DNA of 35,350 bases. Source: Aldersonia kunmingensis (GTDB lineage Bacteria; Actinomycetota; Actinomycetes; Mycobacteriales; Mycobacteriaceae). The position numbers were made by a program, and so were the translations under genes. A model generated the notes under the pieces. It searched no databases and was not told where the DNA came from. It was given only the letters and a program-made list of their open reading frames with translations. The stretch is from positions 1 to 35,350 of the forward strand of contig NZ_LRRB01000172.1 of the NCBI RefSeq assembly GCF_001646865.1, in the 5' to 3' direction. Below, piece by piece: positions 14,823-23,793 of this stretch; position 1 is the first letter of the stretch, and each line of letters opens with the position of its first letter.

Positions 14823-17684
14823 CTAGTCGCGCGGCTTCTCGCGCAACTCGTAGGCCTCGATGATGTCGCCTTCCTTGATGTCGTTGTAGGTCAGCGTGAG
14901 GCCACATTCGAAGCCCTCGCGCACCTCGGTGGCATCGTCCTTCTCCCGCTTGAGCGAGGAGATGGTCGTCGTCTCGGCGATAACCACGTTGTCGCGCAGC
15001 AGGCGCGCCTTCGCGTTCCGCCGGAGAATGCCACCGGTGACCATGCAGCCGGCGATGAGACCGACCTTCGACGACCGGAACAGCGCCCGGATCTCGGCCC
15101 GACCCAGCTCGACCTCTTCGTAGACCGGCTTGAGCATGCCCTTGAGGGCCTTCTCGATCTCGTCGATCGCCTGGTAGATCACCGAGTAGTACCGGATGTC
15201 GACGCCCTCGCGGTTGGCCAGCTCGGTCGCCTTGCCCTCGGCACGCACGTTGAACCCGATGATGATCGCGTTCGACGCCGAGGCGAGGTTGACATTGGTT
15301 TCGGTGATGCCACCGACACCGCGGTCGATGACGCGCAACTGCACCTCGTCGTCGATCTCGATGCCGAGCAGCGCCTCTTCCAGGGCCTCGACGGTACCGG
15401 CGTTGTCGCCCTTGAGGATCAGGTTGAGCTCGCTGGTTTCCTTCAGCGCGGCATCCAGATCTTCCAGGCTGATCCGCTTGCGGCTACGCGCAGCGAGCGC
15501 GTTGCGCTTGCGGGCGTTGCGGCGGTCGGCGATCTGGCGAGCGATCCGGTCCTCGTCGACCACGAGCAGGTTGTCGCCTGCACCCGGCACCGACGTGAAG
15601 CCGATGACCTGAACCGGCCGCGACGGCAGGGCCGCCTCGACGTCGTCGCCGTGCTCGTCGACCATGCGGCGCACACGGCCGTACGCGTCACCGGCGACGA
15701 TCGAGTCGCCGACGCGCAGGGTTCCGCGTGCGATGAGCACGGTCGCAACCGGGCCGCGGCCACGGTCGAGGTGCGCCTCGATCGCGACACCCTGGGCCTC
15801 CATGTCGGGGTTGGCCCGCAGGTCGAGGGATGCGTCTGCGGTGAGCAGCACAGCCTCGAGCAGCGCCTCGATGTTGGTGCCCTGCTTGGCGGAGATGTCG
15901 ACGAACATCGTGTCGCCGCCGTACTCCTCTGCGACCAGGCCGTACTCGGTGAGCTGACCACGGATCTTCGCCGGGTCGGCGCCCTCCTTGTCGATCTTGT
16001 TCACCGCGACCACGATCGGCACGTCGGCCGCCTGGGCGTGGTTGATCGCCTCAACCGTCTGCGGCATGACGCCGTCGTCGGCCGCGACCACGAGGATCGC
16101 GATGTCGGTGGCCTTCGCGCCACGGGCACGCATGGCGGTGAACGCCTCGTGACCCGGGGTGTCGATGAAGGTGACCAGACGCTCGGCGTCTTCGAAGTCG
16201 ACGCCGACCTGGTAGGCACCGATGTGCTGGGTGATGCCGCCGGCCTCGCCCTCACGAACGTTCGCCTTACGGATCGTGTCGAGCAGGCGGGTCTTACCGT
16301 GGTCGACGTGACCCATGACGGTCACCACCGGCGGACGCGACTCGAGGTCTTCCTCGGTGCCCTCGTCCTCGCCGTAGGTGAGGTCGAACGACTGCAGCAG
16401 CTCGCGGTCCTCGTCCTCCGGGCTGACAACCTGGACGACGTAGTTCATCTCGCCGCCGAGCAGCTCGAGCGTCTCGTCGTTCACCGACTGAGTGGCCGTG
16501 ACCATCTCGCCGAGGTTGAACAGCGCCTGGACCAGGGCTGCCGGGTTCGCATCGATCTTCTCGGCGAAGTCGGACAGCGAAGCGCCGCGGGCAAGCCGGA
16601 TGGTCTCGCCGTTGCCGCGGGGCAGCCGCACGCCACCAACGGCGGGCGCCTGCATTGCGTCGTATTCCTGGCGCTTCTGCCGCTTCGACTTGCGGCCCTT
16701 GCGCGGAGCGCCACCCGGACGCCCGAAGGCACCCGCGGCACCGCCGCGACCACGGCCACCGCCGCCACCGCCACCACCGGGACGACCGCGGAAACCGCCG
16801 CCACCACCGGCTGCGGGCGCGCCGCCTGCACCGGGAGCACCGCCACCACCACCGCGGTAGCCGCCGCCACCGCCGCCGGCGCCGGCCGGACGGCCGGGCG
16901 CACCACCGGGACGACCCGGGCGACCTGCGCCACCGGGCGCGGGGCGTGCGGAGCGAGCAGGCATGGCACCCGGGTTCGGGCGCGGGGGCATCGAGCCGGG
17001 GCTCGGACGGGGACCGCCCTGGCCCGGAGCCGGACGCGGACCGCCCTGACCGGGAGCCGGACGCGCGCCGCCCTGCGGACGGGGACCGCCCTGACCGGGC
17101 ATCGGACGCGGGCCACCGGGACGGGGAGCACCCGGTGCCGGACGCGGCGCGGGACGCTCGACCGGAGCCGAGGAGTACGGGTTGTTACCAACGCGCGGAG
17201 CCTTCGGACCGGGCTTCGGTCCCGCCGGCGCTGCGGGCGCGGCCGGGGTCGCGCTGGCCGCTGGGGCAACGGGAGCCGCCGGGGCCGGAGCCTGCGGGCG
17301 CGGAGCCGGAGTAGGCCTGGGCGAAGACACCTCGGGCGCGGCCGGGGCCTCGGCGGCGGGCGCGGCCGGAGCTGCCGGCGCAGCGGTAGCCGCAGGTGCG
17401 GCGGGTGCTGCCGGGGCCGGACGCGGGCCGGGACGCGGACCCGAGGACGGACGCGGGGTCGCCGAACCGGCCGGCTTGGCGGCAGTCTCGGCGGACGTGC
17501 CGTTCTTCGGCGCGGCGGGGGTCTTGGTTCCGAAAGATTCACGCAGGCGACGAGCGACGGGTGCTTCCACCGTCGACGACGCCGATTTCACAAACTCGCC
17601 CTGCTCCTTGAGCGTTGCGAGTAGTTCCTTGCTTGTGACACCGAGTTCTTTGGCCAACTCGTGCACGCGGGCCTTGCCTGCCAC
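14823..17684 (-). CDS. infB: Translation initiation factor IF-2
   Basis: A 953-residue GTPase that brings fMet-tRNA to the 30S subunit and promotes subunit joining. The N-terminal IF2-N domain ([21 protein letters not shown]) is followed by a very long Ala/Pro/Gly/Arg-rich linker, about residues 60-330, with polyglycine and PRPAPGQGG-like repeats. A second IF2-N motif ([11 protein letters not shown]) follows. The G domain has GHVDHGKT near residue 458, [15 protein letters not shown] near 504, NKID near 561 and SAKQG, then domains II-IV. The start GTG at 17684 is chosen over an in-frame GTG at 17696 because AGGAG lies between them, 4 nt before the chosen codon. It follows ylxR by 106 nt. Confidence 0.97.
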   Translation of the reverse strand: MAGKARVHELAKELGVTSKELLATLKEQGEFVKSASSTVEAPVARRLRESFGTKTPAAPKNGTSAETAAKPAGSATPRPSSGPRPGPRPAPAAPAAPAATAAPAAPAAPAAEAPAAPEVSSPRPTPAPRPQAPAPAAPVAPAASATPAAPAAPAGPKPGPKAPRVGNNPYSSAPVERPAPRPAPGAPRPGGPRPMPGQGGPRPQGGARPAPGQGGPRPAPGQGGPRPSPGSMPPRPNPGAMPARSARPAPGGAGRPGRPGGAPGRPAGAGGGGGGYRGGGGGAPGAGGAPAAGGGGGFRGRPGGGGGGGGRGRGGAAGAFGRPGGAPRKGRKSKRQKRQEYDAMQAPAVGGVRLPRGNGETIRLARGASLSDFAEKIDANPAALVQALFNLGEMVTATQSVNDETLELLGGEMNYVVQVVSPEDEDRELLQSFDLTYGEDEGTEEDLESRPPVVTVMGHVDHGKTRLLDTIRKANVREGEAGGITQHIGAYQVGVDFEDAERLVTFIDTPGHEAFTAMRARGAKATDIAILVVAADDGVMPQTVEAINHAQAADVPIVVAVNKIDKEGADPAKIRGQLTEYGLVAEEYGGDTMFVDISAKQGTNIEALLEAVLLTADASLDLRANPDMEAQGVAIEAHLDRGRGPVATVLIARGTLRVGDSIVAGDAYGRVRRMVDEHGDDVEAALPSRPVQVIGFTSVPGAGDNLLVVDEDRIARQIADRRNARKRNALAARSRKRISLEDLDAALKETSELNLILKGDNAGTVEALEEALLGIEIDDEVQLRVIDRGVGGITETNVNLASASNAIIIGFNVRAEGKATELANREGVDIRYYSVIYQAIDEIEKALKGMLKPVYEEVELGRAEIRALFRSSKVGLIAGCMVTGGILRRNAKARLLRDNVVIAETTTISSLKREKDDATEVREGFECGLTLTYNDIKEGDIIEAYELREKPRD

Positions 17685-17790
17685 TGCTCTCCTCACTGAG
17701 AGGTCGAGCGCGACATTCCCGGTCTCCGGGGGCCCACACGACCTCGGGTTATCTCCGATGGACGTTCATCGTTGGTGCTTCACGGTGTGC

Positions 17791-18108
17791 TCATGAGTGC
17801 TCGTGCCTGTTCTCTAGGTACTGCTCAACAGCTGAGATATCCAAATGTCCGGACACTCGTAATGCTCTGCCGAATGCTCGGCGCCGCTCTGCATTGCTCA
17901 GGCATCCGGTCTCCGGGTGCAGCCACGCACCCCGTCCTGGAAGCCGTCGCTGCGGGTCCGGCACGATTACCCAGCCTTTCGGCCCGCTCTCTCGTGCAAC
18001 AACCCGCAGCAGGTCGACGGACAGCTCACGCTTCCGGCATCCGACACACGTTCGCACCGGTAATGAGGTGCGATTGCGAGCGGAAACCGGAGGCTCATGC
18101 TGAACCAT
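17791..18108 (-). CDS. ylxR: YlxR family protein (DUF448)
   Basis: A 105-residue protein with the YlxR signature RTCVGCRKR followed by a GRGAWLHPETGCL motif. The fold is a small RNA-binding-like alpha/beta domain. YlxR lies between nusA and infB in most Gram-positives, and proposed roles include nucleoid-associated regulation and RNase P interaction; none is certain here. The ATG at 18108 is 43 nt after the nusA stop and lacks a clear ribosome binding site, though TAGAGT lies 5 nt upstream. Confidence 0.93.
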   Translation of the reverse strand: MVQHEPPVSARNRTSLPVRTCVGCRKRELSVDLLRVVARESGPKGWVIVPDPQRRLPGRGAWLHPETGCLSNAERRRAFGRALRVSGHLDISAVEQYLENRHEHS

Positions 18109-18151
18109 CGACTACTCTACCGCTGATTTGGCCCGAACTCCGCATCCGGCC

Positions 18152-19189
18152 CTACAGCCTGCCGACGCCGGGGCCCGCAGGCCGGTCCGCTTCCGCAGCG
18201 CCCGTGGCGGCGTCACTCCGAATGTCGATTCGCCAACCGGTGAGCCGTGCAGCGAGACGTGCGTTCTGGCCCTCTTTACCAATGGCAAGTGACAGCTGGA
18301 AGTCCGGCACGATCACCCGCGCAGCGCGGGCATCCGGGTCCACAACTGTGACCGATACAACCTTCGATGGCGACAGCGCATTCCCGACGAACCTCGCCGG
18401 GTCGTCGTCGTAATCGATGATGTCGATCTTCTCGCCGGCGAGTTCGCTCATCACGTTGCGCACCCGCTGACCCATGGGGCCGATGCACGCGCCCTTCGCG
18501 TTCAGCCCGGCGACGTTGGACCGCACGGCGATCTTCGAACGGTGCCCCGACTCGCGGGCAACCGCGACGATGTCCACGGAGCCGTCCGCGATCTCGGGCA
18601 CCTCGAGCGCGAACAGCTTGCGCACCAGATTCGGGTGGGTCCGCGACAGTGTGATCTGCGGGCCGCGCGCGCCGCGGGAGACGCCGACGACGTAGCACTT
18701 GATCCGGTCGCCGTGTTCGTAGGTCTCGCCCGGCACCTGCTCGGCCGGCGGGATCAGGCCGTCGGCGCCGTTCGCGTCACTGCCGATCCGCACCACGACG
18801 GTGCCGCGCGCGTTGAGGCGGCTGTCGCGCTGAATGACACCGCCGACGATCTCGCCCTCGTGTGTGGCGAACTCACCGAAGGTGCGCTCGTGCTCGGCGT
18901 CGCGCAGCCGCTGCAGGATGACCTGCCGCGCAGTTGTCGCAGCGATCCGGCCGAATCCCTCAGGGGTGTCGTCCCACTCCTGAAGGAGGTTGCCGTCCAT
19001 GTCGGTCTCGTAGGCCATGACACGCACGACCCCGGTCTTGCGGTCGACGTCGATGCGGGCATTGGGCTGATGCCCCTCGGTATGCCTGTAGGCGGTGAGC
19101 AGTGCGGACTGAATTGTCGCGATCACCGTCTCGATCGAGATCCCCTTCTCGGCCTCGATGGCGCGCAGCGCGGCGATGTCGATGTTCAT
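18152..19189 (-). CDS. nusA: Transcription termination/antitermination factor NusA
   Basis: A 345-residue NusA, the short actinobacterial form without the C-terminal acidic repeats of E. coli. The N-terminal RNA-polymerase-binding domain starts [18 protein letters not shown]. An S1 domain follows at about residues 105-180 ([13 protein letters not shown]). Two KH domains make up most of the remainder ([19 protein letters not shown] and [19 protein letters not shown]). NusA modulates pausing, termination and rRNA antitermination. The ATG overlaps the rimP stop as ATGA, so the two are translationally coupled. Confidence 0.98.
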   Translation of the reverse strand: MNIDIAALRAIEAEKGISIETVIATIQSALLTAYRHTEGHQPNARIDVDRKTGVVRVMAYETDMDGNLLQEWDDTPEGFGRIAATTARQVILQRLRDAEHERTFGEFATHEGEIVGGVIQRDSRLNARGTVVVRIGSDANGADGLIPPAEQVPGETYEHGDRIKCYVVGVSRGARGPQITLSRTHPNLVRKLFALEVPEIADGSVDIVAVARESGHRSKIAVRSNVAGLNAKGACIGPMGQRVRNVMSELAGEKIDIIDYDDDPARFVGNALSPSKVVSVTVVDPDARAARVIVPDFQLSLAIGKEGQNARLAARLTGWRIDIRSDAATGAAEADRPAGPGVGRL

Positions 19190-19749
19190 TCGTCGGTCCC
19201 TTCGTGCTCGAGATCTACCGGCGCCGCACCCGGTGCCGGCCGCCCCTCGGCGACCCCACCGGTCAATTCGAGTTCGCGGGCATTCGGCGGCGAGAACTCC
19301 ACCTGCACGACCGCTCGCTCCACCTCATCGAGCGCGAGCGCCCGAACGGTGGGACCGGACTTGCTGCGGATCACGATGTCGACCGAGCCGTCGTCGAGTT
19401 GCCCGACGCGGCCTTCGAAGGTCTCGGTCGCGGTCTGCACCTGCACTTTGCGCCCCCGCGCTCGGCGCCAGTGCCGCTCGAGCGTGAGCGGACGATCGGT
19501 CCCGGGAGTGGTGACTTCCAACGTGTATGGCGCCGCGCCGAAATCATCGATCGTGTCGAGTTTCGCAGACACTTCGTTGCTCAGGGTCGCGATTTCGTCA
19601 AGCGATACCCCAGCTTCGCCGTCGACCAGGATCCGGACGGTGCTCAGCCTTCCCGCGCGACTGATCTGAACCCCTTCGAGATCGAACCCCAGGCCTTCGA
19701 TCACGGCGGCGACGAGGTCGGACACCTTTTCCTCGGACGGCATCGGCAT
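19186..19749 (-). CDS. rimP: Ribosome maturation factor RimP
   Basis: A 187-residue RimP needed for 30S assembly. It shows [23 protein letters not shown], the [17 protein letters not shown] helix and the diagnostic [14 protein letters not shown], followed by an SH3-like C-terminal domain and an acidic tail. The start ATG (19749) is preceded by AGGAG about 9 nt upstream; a second in-frame ATG at 19743 is possible. It heads the rimP-nusA-ylxR-infB-DUF503-rbfA-nrnA-dinF operon. Confidence 0.95.
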   Translation of the reverse strand: MPMPSEEKVSDLVAAVIEGLGFDLEGVQISRAGRLSTVRILVDGEAGVSLDEIATLSNEVSAKLDTIDDFGAAPYTLEVTTPGTDRPLTLERHWRRARGRKVQVQTATETFEGRVGQLDDGSVDIVIRSKSGPTVRALALDEVERAVVQVEFSPPNARELELTGGVAEGRPAPGAAPVDLEHEGTDE

Positions 19750-19818
19750 CTCTCGGGCTCCTGGTTCAGTTGTCGGTCGAACTGTTGTCTCGCGGGGGCT
19801 TGTTCGCTGCGGATATCC

Positions 19819-19824
19819 AGCGTA
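19819..19824 (-). promoter_or_regulatory. Possible -10 box of the rimP-nusA-infB operon
   Basis: TACGCT on the minus strand lies 69 nt upstream of the rimP ATG, in the 142-bp divergent gap. No good -35 match accompanies it, so this is only a candidate. Confidence 0.3.
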
Positions 19825-19891
19825 ACCCGCGATTGGCCCGCCCGATCCCAGCCTGAGCGGATATGCCCAAGTCGCGTGGCAACATGTAGCG

Positions 19892-20410
19892 GTGCTCACA
19901 GCCACCCTTCGAAGCCGGCTCTCCCGGCGATCCTCGCTTCGGCTGATGACCGCCACCGTCGCCGCGGTGATCGTGGCCGACGTGGCAACGGCATGCGCGA
20001 GCTCGGATACCGCGGACGAACCCGCTGCCGCCGATCCGTTGATCGACGCCGCCGCACGCGCTTACGCCGATTCCGCCGCCGCGGTAGCAGCGATTGCGCT
20101 CGCCCCGCAACGGGGTCCCGCGCTGCAGACGATCGCCGACGAGCGCACCGCCCACGCGGCCGCACTGAACGATGAAATCATTAGGGCAGCAGGGAATTAT
20201 GAGGATGGGACCGCGCCCACGGTCGATGGCCTGCCGGCCCCGGTCCCGCCGCCGGTACCGCCGCCGACCGTCGACGAACTGCGCAACCGGCTGCTGCGCT
20301 CCCAGCGCGAAGCTGCCGATCTTGCACGCACCCAATCGGATTACCGTGCCGGGCTGCTCGGGTCGATCAGCGCCGCCTGTGCCACGCATGCCGGGATCGT
20401 GCTCGCATGA
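19892..20410 (+). CDS. Alanine-rich exported protein, probable lipoprotein, ferritin-like companion
   Basis: A 172-residue protein. A basic N-terminus (RSRLSRRSSLR) and a hydrophobic stretch TATVAAVIVADVATACA suggest a signal peptide, with a weak lipobox ending ATAC. The mature part is Ala-rich, with the helix ADERTAHAAALNDEI. A proline-rich linker (PAPVPPPVPPPT) precedes a final helical segment with DELRNRLLRSQREAADLARTQSDY. It corresponds in position to M. tuberculosis Rv2843 and overlaps the next gene by 4 bp. The start GTG at 19892 lacks a ribosome binding site; ATG at 19946 would shorten the signal. Function is unknown. The helices may form a half of a ferritin-like bundle. Confidence 0.65.
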   Translation: MLTATLRSRLSRRSSLRLMTATVAAVIVADVATACASSDTADEPAAADPLIDAAARAYADSAAAVAAIALAPQRGPALQTIADERTAHAAALNDEIIRAAGNYEDGTAPTVDGLPAPVPPPVPPPTVDELRNRLLRSQREAADLARTQSDYRAGLLGSISAACATHAGIVLA

Positions 20411-20874
20411 GCGACGTCGATCTCATGCGCAAGCAGGCTTCGCTCGGGCCCGAGCAGCAGAGTCTTGTCGATGCCCTTCGTGCCGAGCATGCCGCGGTTT
20501 TCGCCTACGGGGTCGTGGCGGCGTTCTCGAATCCGCAGCGGGCGGACCTGATCGCTTCGAACAGCGCAGCCCATCGTGCGCGCCGTGACGCCACGATCGA
20601 CGCGTTGAACGCCGCGAGTGTCCCCGCCCCTGTTGCCGACTCGGGTTACACCGTGCCGTTCCCGGTTGTCGACCCGATCACCGCGGCACAACTCGCCGCG
20701 ACCATCGAGAACGACACCGCGGTTGCGTGGCGATCGGTGATCGAACGCGCCGAATCCGAGCACACCCGCCGCACCGGCATCGACGCTCTCACCGAATCCG
20801 CGGTTCGCCTCGCGGCTTGGCGCGCGATATTGGGAACGGCACCGGTGACGGTGCCGTTCCCTGGCCAACCCTGA
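20407..20874 (+). CDS. Ferritin-like domain protein (DUF4439)
   Basis: A 155-residue helical protein with the DUF4439 pattern: a first helix with LVDALRAEHAAVFAYGVVAAF, a second with AHRARRDATIDAL, the linker YTVPFPVVDPITAAQLAATIENDTAVAWRSVIE, and a final helix ESAVRLAAWRAIL. Ferritin-like proteins bind di-iron centres, but only some carboxylate/histidine ligands (for example AEHAA, ENDTA) are evident, so catalytic activity is unproved. The ATG overlaps the upstream stop as ATGA, implying coupled synthesis with the exported partner. It is the positional counterpart of M. tuberculosis Rv2844. The last codons form the terminator hairpin. Confidence 0.85.
   Translation: MSDVDLMRKQASLGPEQQSLVDALRAEHAAVFAYGVVAAFSNPQRADLIASNSAAHRARRDATIDALNAASVPAPVADSGYTVPFPVVDPITAAQLAATIENDTAVAWRSVIERAESEHTRRTGIDALTESAVRLAAWRAILGTAPVTVPFPGQP
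20832..20861. terminator. Hairpin terminator inside the end of the DUF4439 gene
   Basis: A perfect 13-bp inverted repeat GGGAACGGCACCG (20832-20844) and CGGTGCCGTTCCC (20849-20861) encloses a 4-nt loop. It lies in the last codons of the DUF4439 gene and just past the stop of the convergent MFS gene, so it can serve both strands. Confidence 0.75.
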
Positions 20875-20886
20875 CGTACCGCCAGA

Positions 20887-22332
20887 TCAGCCTGCCGCGA
20901 CCAACTCCTGCGTCTTTCCGGTCCGGGCCGGGATGAACAGCGACGCGACGACTCCCACAGCGACCGCCAGCGCGCCCACGATCAATGCCGGACGCAATCC
21001 ATCGGCGTAGCCGGCGGGAGTGAGCGCTCCACCCGCCGCGAGGAATACGGCGGTCAGGACCGCGACGCCGATGGCGATACCCATCTCGCGCACTGTCGAG
21101 TTGATCGAGCTCGCGGTGGCGTGGTCGGCCTCGGCCATGTCCGCGAGGACAGCGGAGGCGCTGGGTGCGAACGTCAGGCCCATGCCGACACCGGCCATCA
21201 CGAACGCCGGGACGACGTCGATGTAGTCGAGGCCGGGCACGATGATCACGGCCATCCATGCCAGCGACAGGGCCTGCAACGTCAGACCGACGGTCAGCAG
21301 CGGCCGAACGCCGAGGCGCCCCACCAGCATTCCGGCGATCGGCGCGACCACCATCGGCGCCGCGGTCCACGGCAGTGTGCGCAGACCGGCCTGCAACGGC
21401 GTGTACCCCATCACGATCTGGAGGTACTGCGAGAGCAGGAACACCGCACCCATCATGCCAAGCGAGAAGCCAAGGGCCACAACGTTTGCCATCGAGAAGC
21501 TCCGCGAGCGGAATAGCCGCAGCGGGACGACGGGGTACCGGGTACGAGCCTCCCGCACCACGAACGCGATGACCAGCACGGTCGCGGCAAGCAAGGTGCC
21601 CAGCACCGACAGCGAAGTCCAGCCGTCGTCGTTGCCGTGCACGACTCCCCACACCGCGGCGAACACCGCGCCGCCGATCAGCAGCACGCCCGGAATATCA
21701 ATGGGCACAATGTGTCCGAACGATTCACCGAGGGCAAAGAACACGAGCGGAATAGCGACGATGGCCACCGGAATGTTGAGCCAGAAGATCGCCTGCCAGG
21801 AGATGCCGTCCACGACGGCACCACCAACGACCGGGCCGAGTGCGACACCGAGTCCGGAGACGCCACCCCAGACACCGATTGCCATGGCGCGCTTGGCTTC
21901 CGGAACCGCTGCCGCGAGCAGAGCGAGCGAGAGTGGCATGATCGCGGCGGCGCCGACGCCCTGCAGCGCGCGGGAGGCGATCAGCATTTCCGGCGTGTTC
22001 GACAGCGCGGACGCGGCCGAGGCGATCGTGAAGATCACGATGCCGGCGAGGAACACCCGACGGCGCCCGAGCCGGTCGCCGAGGGTGGCGGCCGGGAGCA
22101 TCAATGTGGCGAAACACAGCGTGTAGGCGTTCACAAACCACTGCAGGTCCCCTACCCCGGCCGACAGATCGACGCTGATCACCGGCAGTGCGCTGGTCAT
22201 CACGAGGTTGTCCAGCGTGGCCATGAACATCGGCAGCGACGCGGCGAGCAGCGCGATTCCCAGCGGGACCGCGCGCCGCGGGGGTCGTGGCGTGGCCTCT
22301 TCGAGCACCGATCGATCGGTGACTGTCGTCAT
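20887..22332 (-). CDS. MFS drug:H+ antiporter (DHA2, 14-TM type)
   Basis: A 481-residue transporter of the EmrB/QacA-like DHA2 family with 14 predicted membrane segments. Motif D1 is ATLDNLVMTSALPVI, motif A is GDRLGRRR and motif C is GLGVALGPVVGG. Such pumps export antibiotics, dyes or lipophilic metabolites by proton antiport; the substrate cannot be deduced. AAAGGAGGTG precedes the ATG at 22332, an excellent ribosome binding site. A divergent TetR gene and an operator-like palindrome over its -10 box indicate local repression relieved by a ligand. Confidence 0.93.
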   Translation of the reverse strand: MTTVTDRSVLEEATPRPPRRAVPLGIALLAASLPMFMATLDNLVMTSALPVISVDLSAGVGDLQWFVNAYTLCFATLMLPAATLGDRLGRRRVFLAGIVIFTIASAASALSNTPEMLIASRALQGVGAAAIMPLSLALLAAAVPEAKRAMAIGVWGGVSGLGVALGPVVGGAVVDGISWQAIFWLNIPVAIVAIPLVFFALGESFGHIVPIDIPGVLLIGGAVFAAVWGVVHGNDDGWTSLSVLGTLLAATVLVIAFVVREARTRYPVVPLRLFRSRSFSMANVVALGFSLGMMGAVFLLSQYLQIVMGYTPLQAGLRTLPWTAAPMVVAPIAGMLVGRLGVRPLLTVGLTLQALSLAWMAVIIVPGLDYIDVVPAFVMAGVGMGLTFAPSASAVLADMAEADHATASSINSTVREMGIAIGVAVLTAVFLAAGGALTPAGYADGLRPALIVGALAVAVGVVASLFIPARTGKTQELVAAG

Positions 22333-22359
22333 GGCGCACCTCCTTTGTAAGCATCGGAT

Positions 22360-22385
22360 GATTACTTATTGGGAGATTAGTAATC
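22360..22385. promoter_or_regulatory. Probable TetR operator
   Basis: GATTACT (22360-22366) is inverted as AGTAATC (22379-22385). The inner GATTAGTAATC (22375-22385) is itself a 5-1-5 palindrome. It lies between the divergent MFS and TetR genes and covers the MFS -10 box, so repressor binding would block initiation of the pump gene. Confidence 0.65.
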
Positions 22386-22402
22386 GACTGATAACATGTC
22401 AA
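22374..22402 (-). promoter_or_regulatory. Sigma-A promoter of the MFS gene
   Basis: On the minus strand TTGACA (22402-22397), exactly 17 nt and TAATCT (22379-22374) form the best-matching vegetative promoter in the window. The -35 box lies within the first codons of the divergent TetR gene. Confidence 0.75.
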
Positions 22403-23058
22403 CCATGTCCGCCGAAGAAGTCGAACGCACTACTCGGATGAGCGCCGCACAGCGCCGCGAGCAGATCCTCGCGGCCGCCTCGCGAGCCTTCGCCCAGAGC
22501 GGCTACGCGGGCACCAGCACAGATGCCGTGGCCCGGGAGGCGGGCGTTTCCCAGCCGTACGTGGTGCGCATGTTCGGCACCAAGGCCGACCTGTTCCGCG
22601 AGGTCTTCCAGCGCTCGATCGACGCGATCCTCTCCACTTTCACTGCCGAACTCGACCGGATCGACGCCGATCCGGACGCGCCGGACGTGGAGACCGAGGA
22701 GTACTGGGACCGCCTCGGCGCCGTCTACGGCGAGCTGGTCACCGACCGGAGCATCCTGCTGGTGCTCATGCACGGTTTCGTGGCCGGTTCGATTCCGGAA
22801 ATCGGCGCCCAAGCGCGAACCGGCATGTCGCAGATCTACGAACTGATCCGGCGGCGCACGAACTGCACCCCCGATCGGGCCCGCGAATTCTTTGCACAGG
22901 GCATGCTGCTGAATACCCTGCTGGCCATGCAGGCACCGGAGCATTCGATGGACGACCCGGCGCTGCTCGAGCTGTGCAGCTGCTCGTTCGGCCCGATCCT
23001 TCCAGTGGTGACCGCGGCCGGTATCGCGCAGCTCGCGGGCGAAACCGCTACTCGGTAA
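22396..23058 (+). CDS. TetR-family transcriptional regulator
   Basis: A 220-residue repressor. The N-terminal helix-turn-helix runs RREQILAAASRAFAQSGYAGTSTDAVAREAGVSQPYVVRMFGTKADLF, the standard TetR layout. The C-terminal domain is a ligand-binding helical bundle with FVAGSIPEIGAQARTGM and an unusual CSCSF near the end. It is divergent from the DHA2 pump, and an operator-like palindrome lies between them, so it most likely represses the pump and itself. Starts at 22396 and 22405 (both ATG) are possible; neither has a ribosome binding site. The 3' end overlaps the convergent O-methyltransferase gene by 11 bp. Confidence 0.92.
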   Translation: MSTMSAEEVERTTRMSAAQRREQILAAASRAFAQSGYAGTSTDAVAREAGVSQPYVVRMFGTKADLFREVFQRSIDAILSTFTAELDRIDADPDAPDVETEEYWDRLGAVYGELVTDRSILLVLMHGFVAGSIPEIGAQARTGMSQIYELIRRRTNCTPDRAREFFAQGMLLNTLLAMQAPEHSMDDPALLELCSCSFGPILPVVTAAGIAQLAGETATR

Positions 23059-23704
23059 CCAGCGCGAACGCCAGACCGTCCCAGCCCTTGGCTCCAACGG
23101 TCTGCAGCGCCGACCCGTCGAGTCGGGGATGGTTCGCGATCAGCTCGATTGCCGCACGCGTGCCGAGGATCGCCGGATCCGAGGTGTCCGCGTCGGCCAC
23201 GCCGCCGCGGCGCACCACGTTGTCGACGATGATCAGCGCACCGGGACGGCTGCGCGCCAGCGCCGCATCCACGTAGTTCGCGTTGTTCTCCTTGTCGGCA
23301 TCGATGAAGAACAGGTCGAACGGACCCGCAATATCGGGCAGCGATTCCAGTGCGGCACCGACGCGGATGTCGACCCGCTCCCCCACCCCGGCCCGGTCGA
23401 GGTTGGCTCGTGCCACCTCGGCATGGTGTGGGTCGAATTCCAGCGTCGTGACGTGGCCTTCCGGTCCCACCGCTCGCGCCAGCCAGATTGTGCTGTAGCC
23501 GCCGAGGGTGCCGATTTCGAGCACTCGCTTTGCGCCGATCGCGCGCGCCAGCACGGACAGGAACTTGCCCTGCGCGGGAGAGACGTCGATGGCGGGCAGA
23601 CCCGCCGCATGGTTCGCTTCCAGCGCGTCGGACACGGCAGTGTCGCTGCCGATCAGCGTGGTGGCGAGGTAGTCGTCGACGTCCGTCCAGGTGGAATCAG
23701 CCAT
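23048..23704 (-). CDS. Class I SAM-dependent O-methyltransferase (family 3, catechol type)
   Basis: A 218-residue enzyme of the catechol/caffeoyl-CoA O-methyltransferase-like family. The SAM-binding motif I is VLEIGTLGGYSTIWLA, followed by TLEFDPHHAEVARANL (adenosine ribose contact). The metal-binding aspartate region is LFFIDADKEN and the second metal/substrate region is LIIVDNVVRRGG. The family uses Mg2+ to methylate catechol-like hydroxyls. The true substrate is unknown, and xenobiotic or secondary-metabolite phenols are likely. ATG at 23704 (MADSTW) is preferred; upstream in-frame starts would add basic residues not typical of the family. It converges with the TetR gene. Confidence 0.92.
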   Translation of the reverse strand: MADSTWTDVDDYLATTLIGSDTAVSDALEANHAAGLPAIDVSPAQGKFLSVLARAIGAKRVLEIGTLGGYSTIWLARAVGPEGHVTTLEFDPHHAEVARANLDRAGVGERVDIRVGAALESLPDIAGPFDLFFIDADKENNANYVDAALARSRPGALIIVDNVVRRGGVADADTSDPAILGTRAAIELIANHPRLDGSALQTVGAKGWDGLAFALVTE

Positions 23705-23793
23705 GCCGCCATTCTGCCGCCGCATTGGGCGCAGTGCGGATGGTCGCAATCAGCCTGACGCAAAGAGTGCTGTCCCTAGCCGGTACCCGCAAC

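Noticed and set aside
16700-17480. Short tandem repeats that could suggest a CRISPR or minisatellite array
   Set aside because: They are imperfect, unevenly spaced and in frame with the Pro/Gly/Ala linker of IF2, so they are coding low complexity.
14664-17624. A 986-codon open frame on the plus strand opposite infB
   Set aside because: It is the complement of the clearly conserved IF2 gene. Its composition (Arg/Asp/His-rich, then GTA-rich) is that of an antisense shadow in high-GC DNA.
22396-23097. Antisense frames across the TetR gene and an extended methyltransferase start
   Set aside because: The TetR helix-turn-helix is unambiguous on the plus strand. The only real overlap is 11 bp at the convergent 3' ends.
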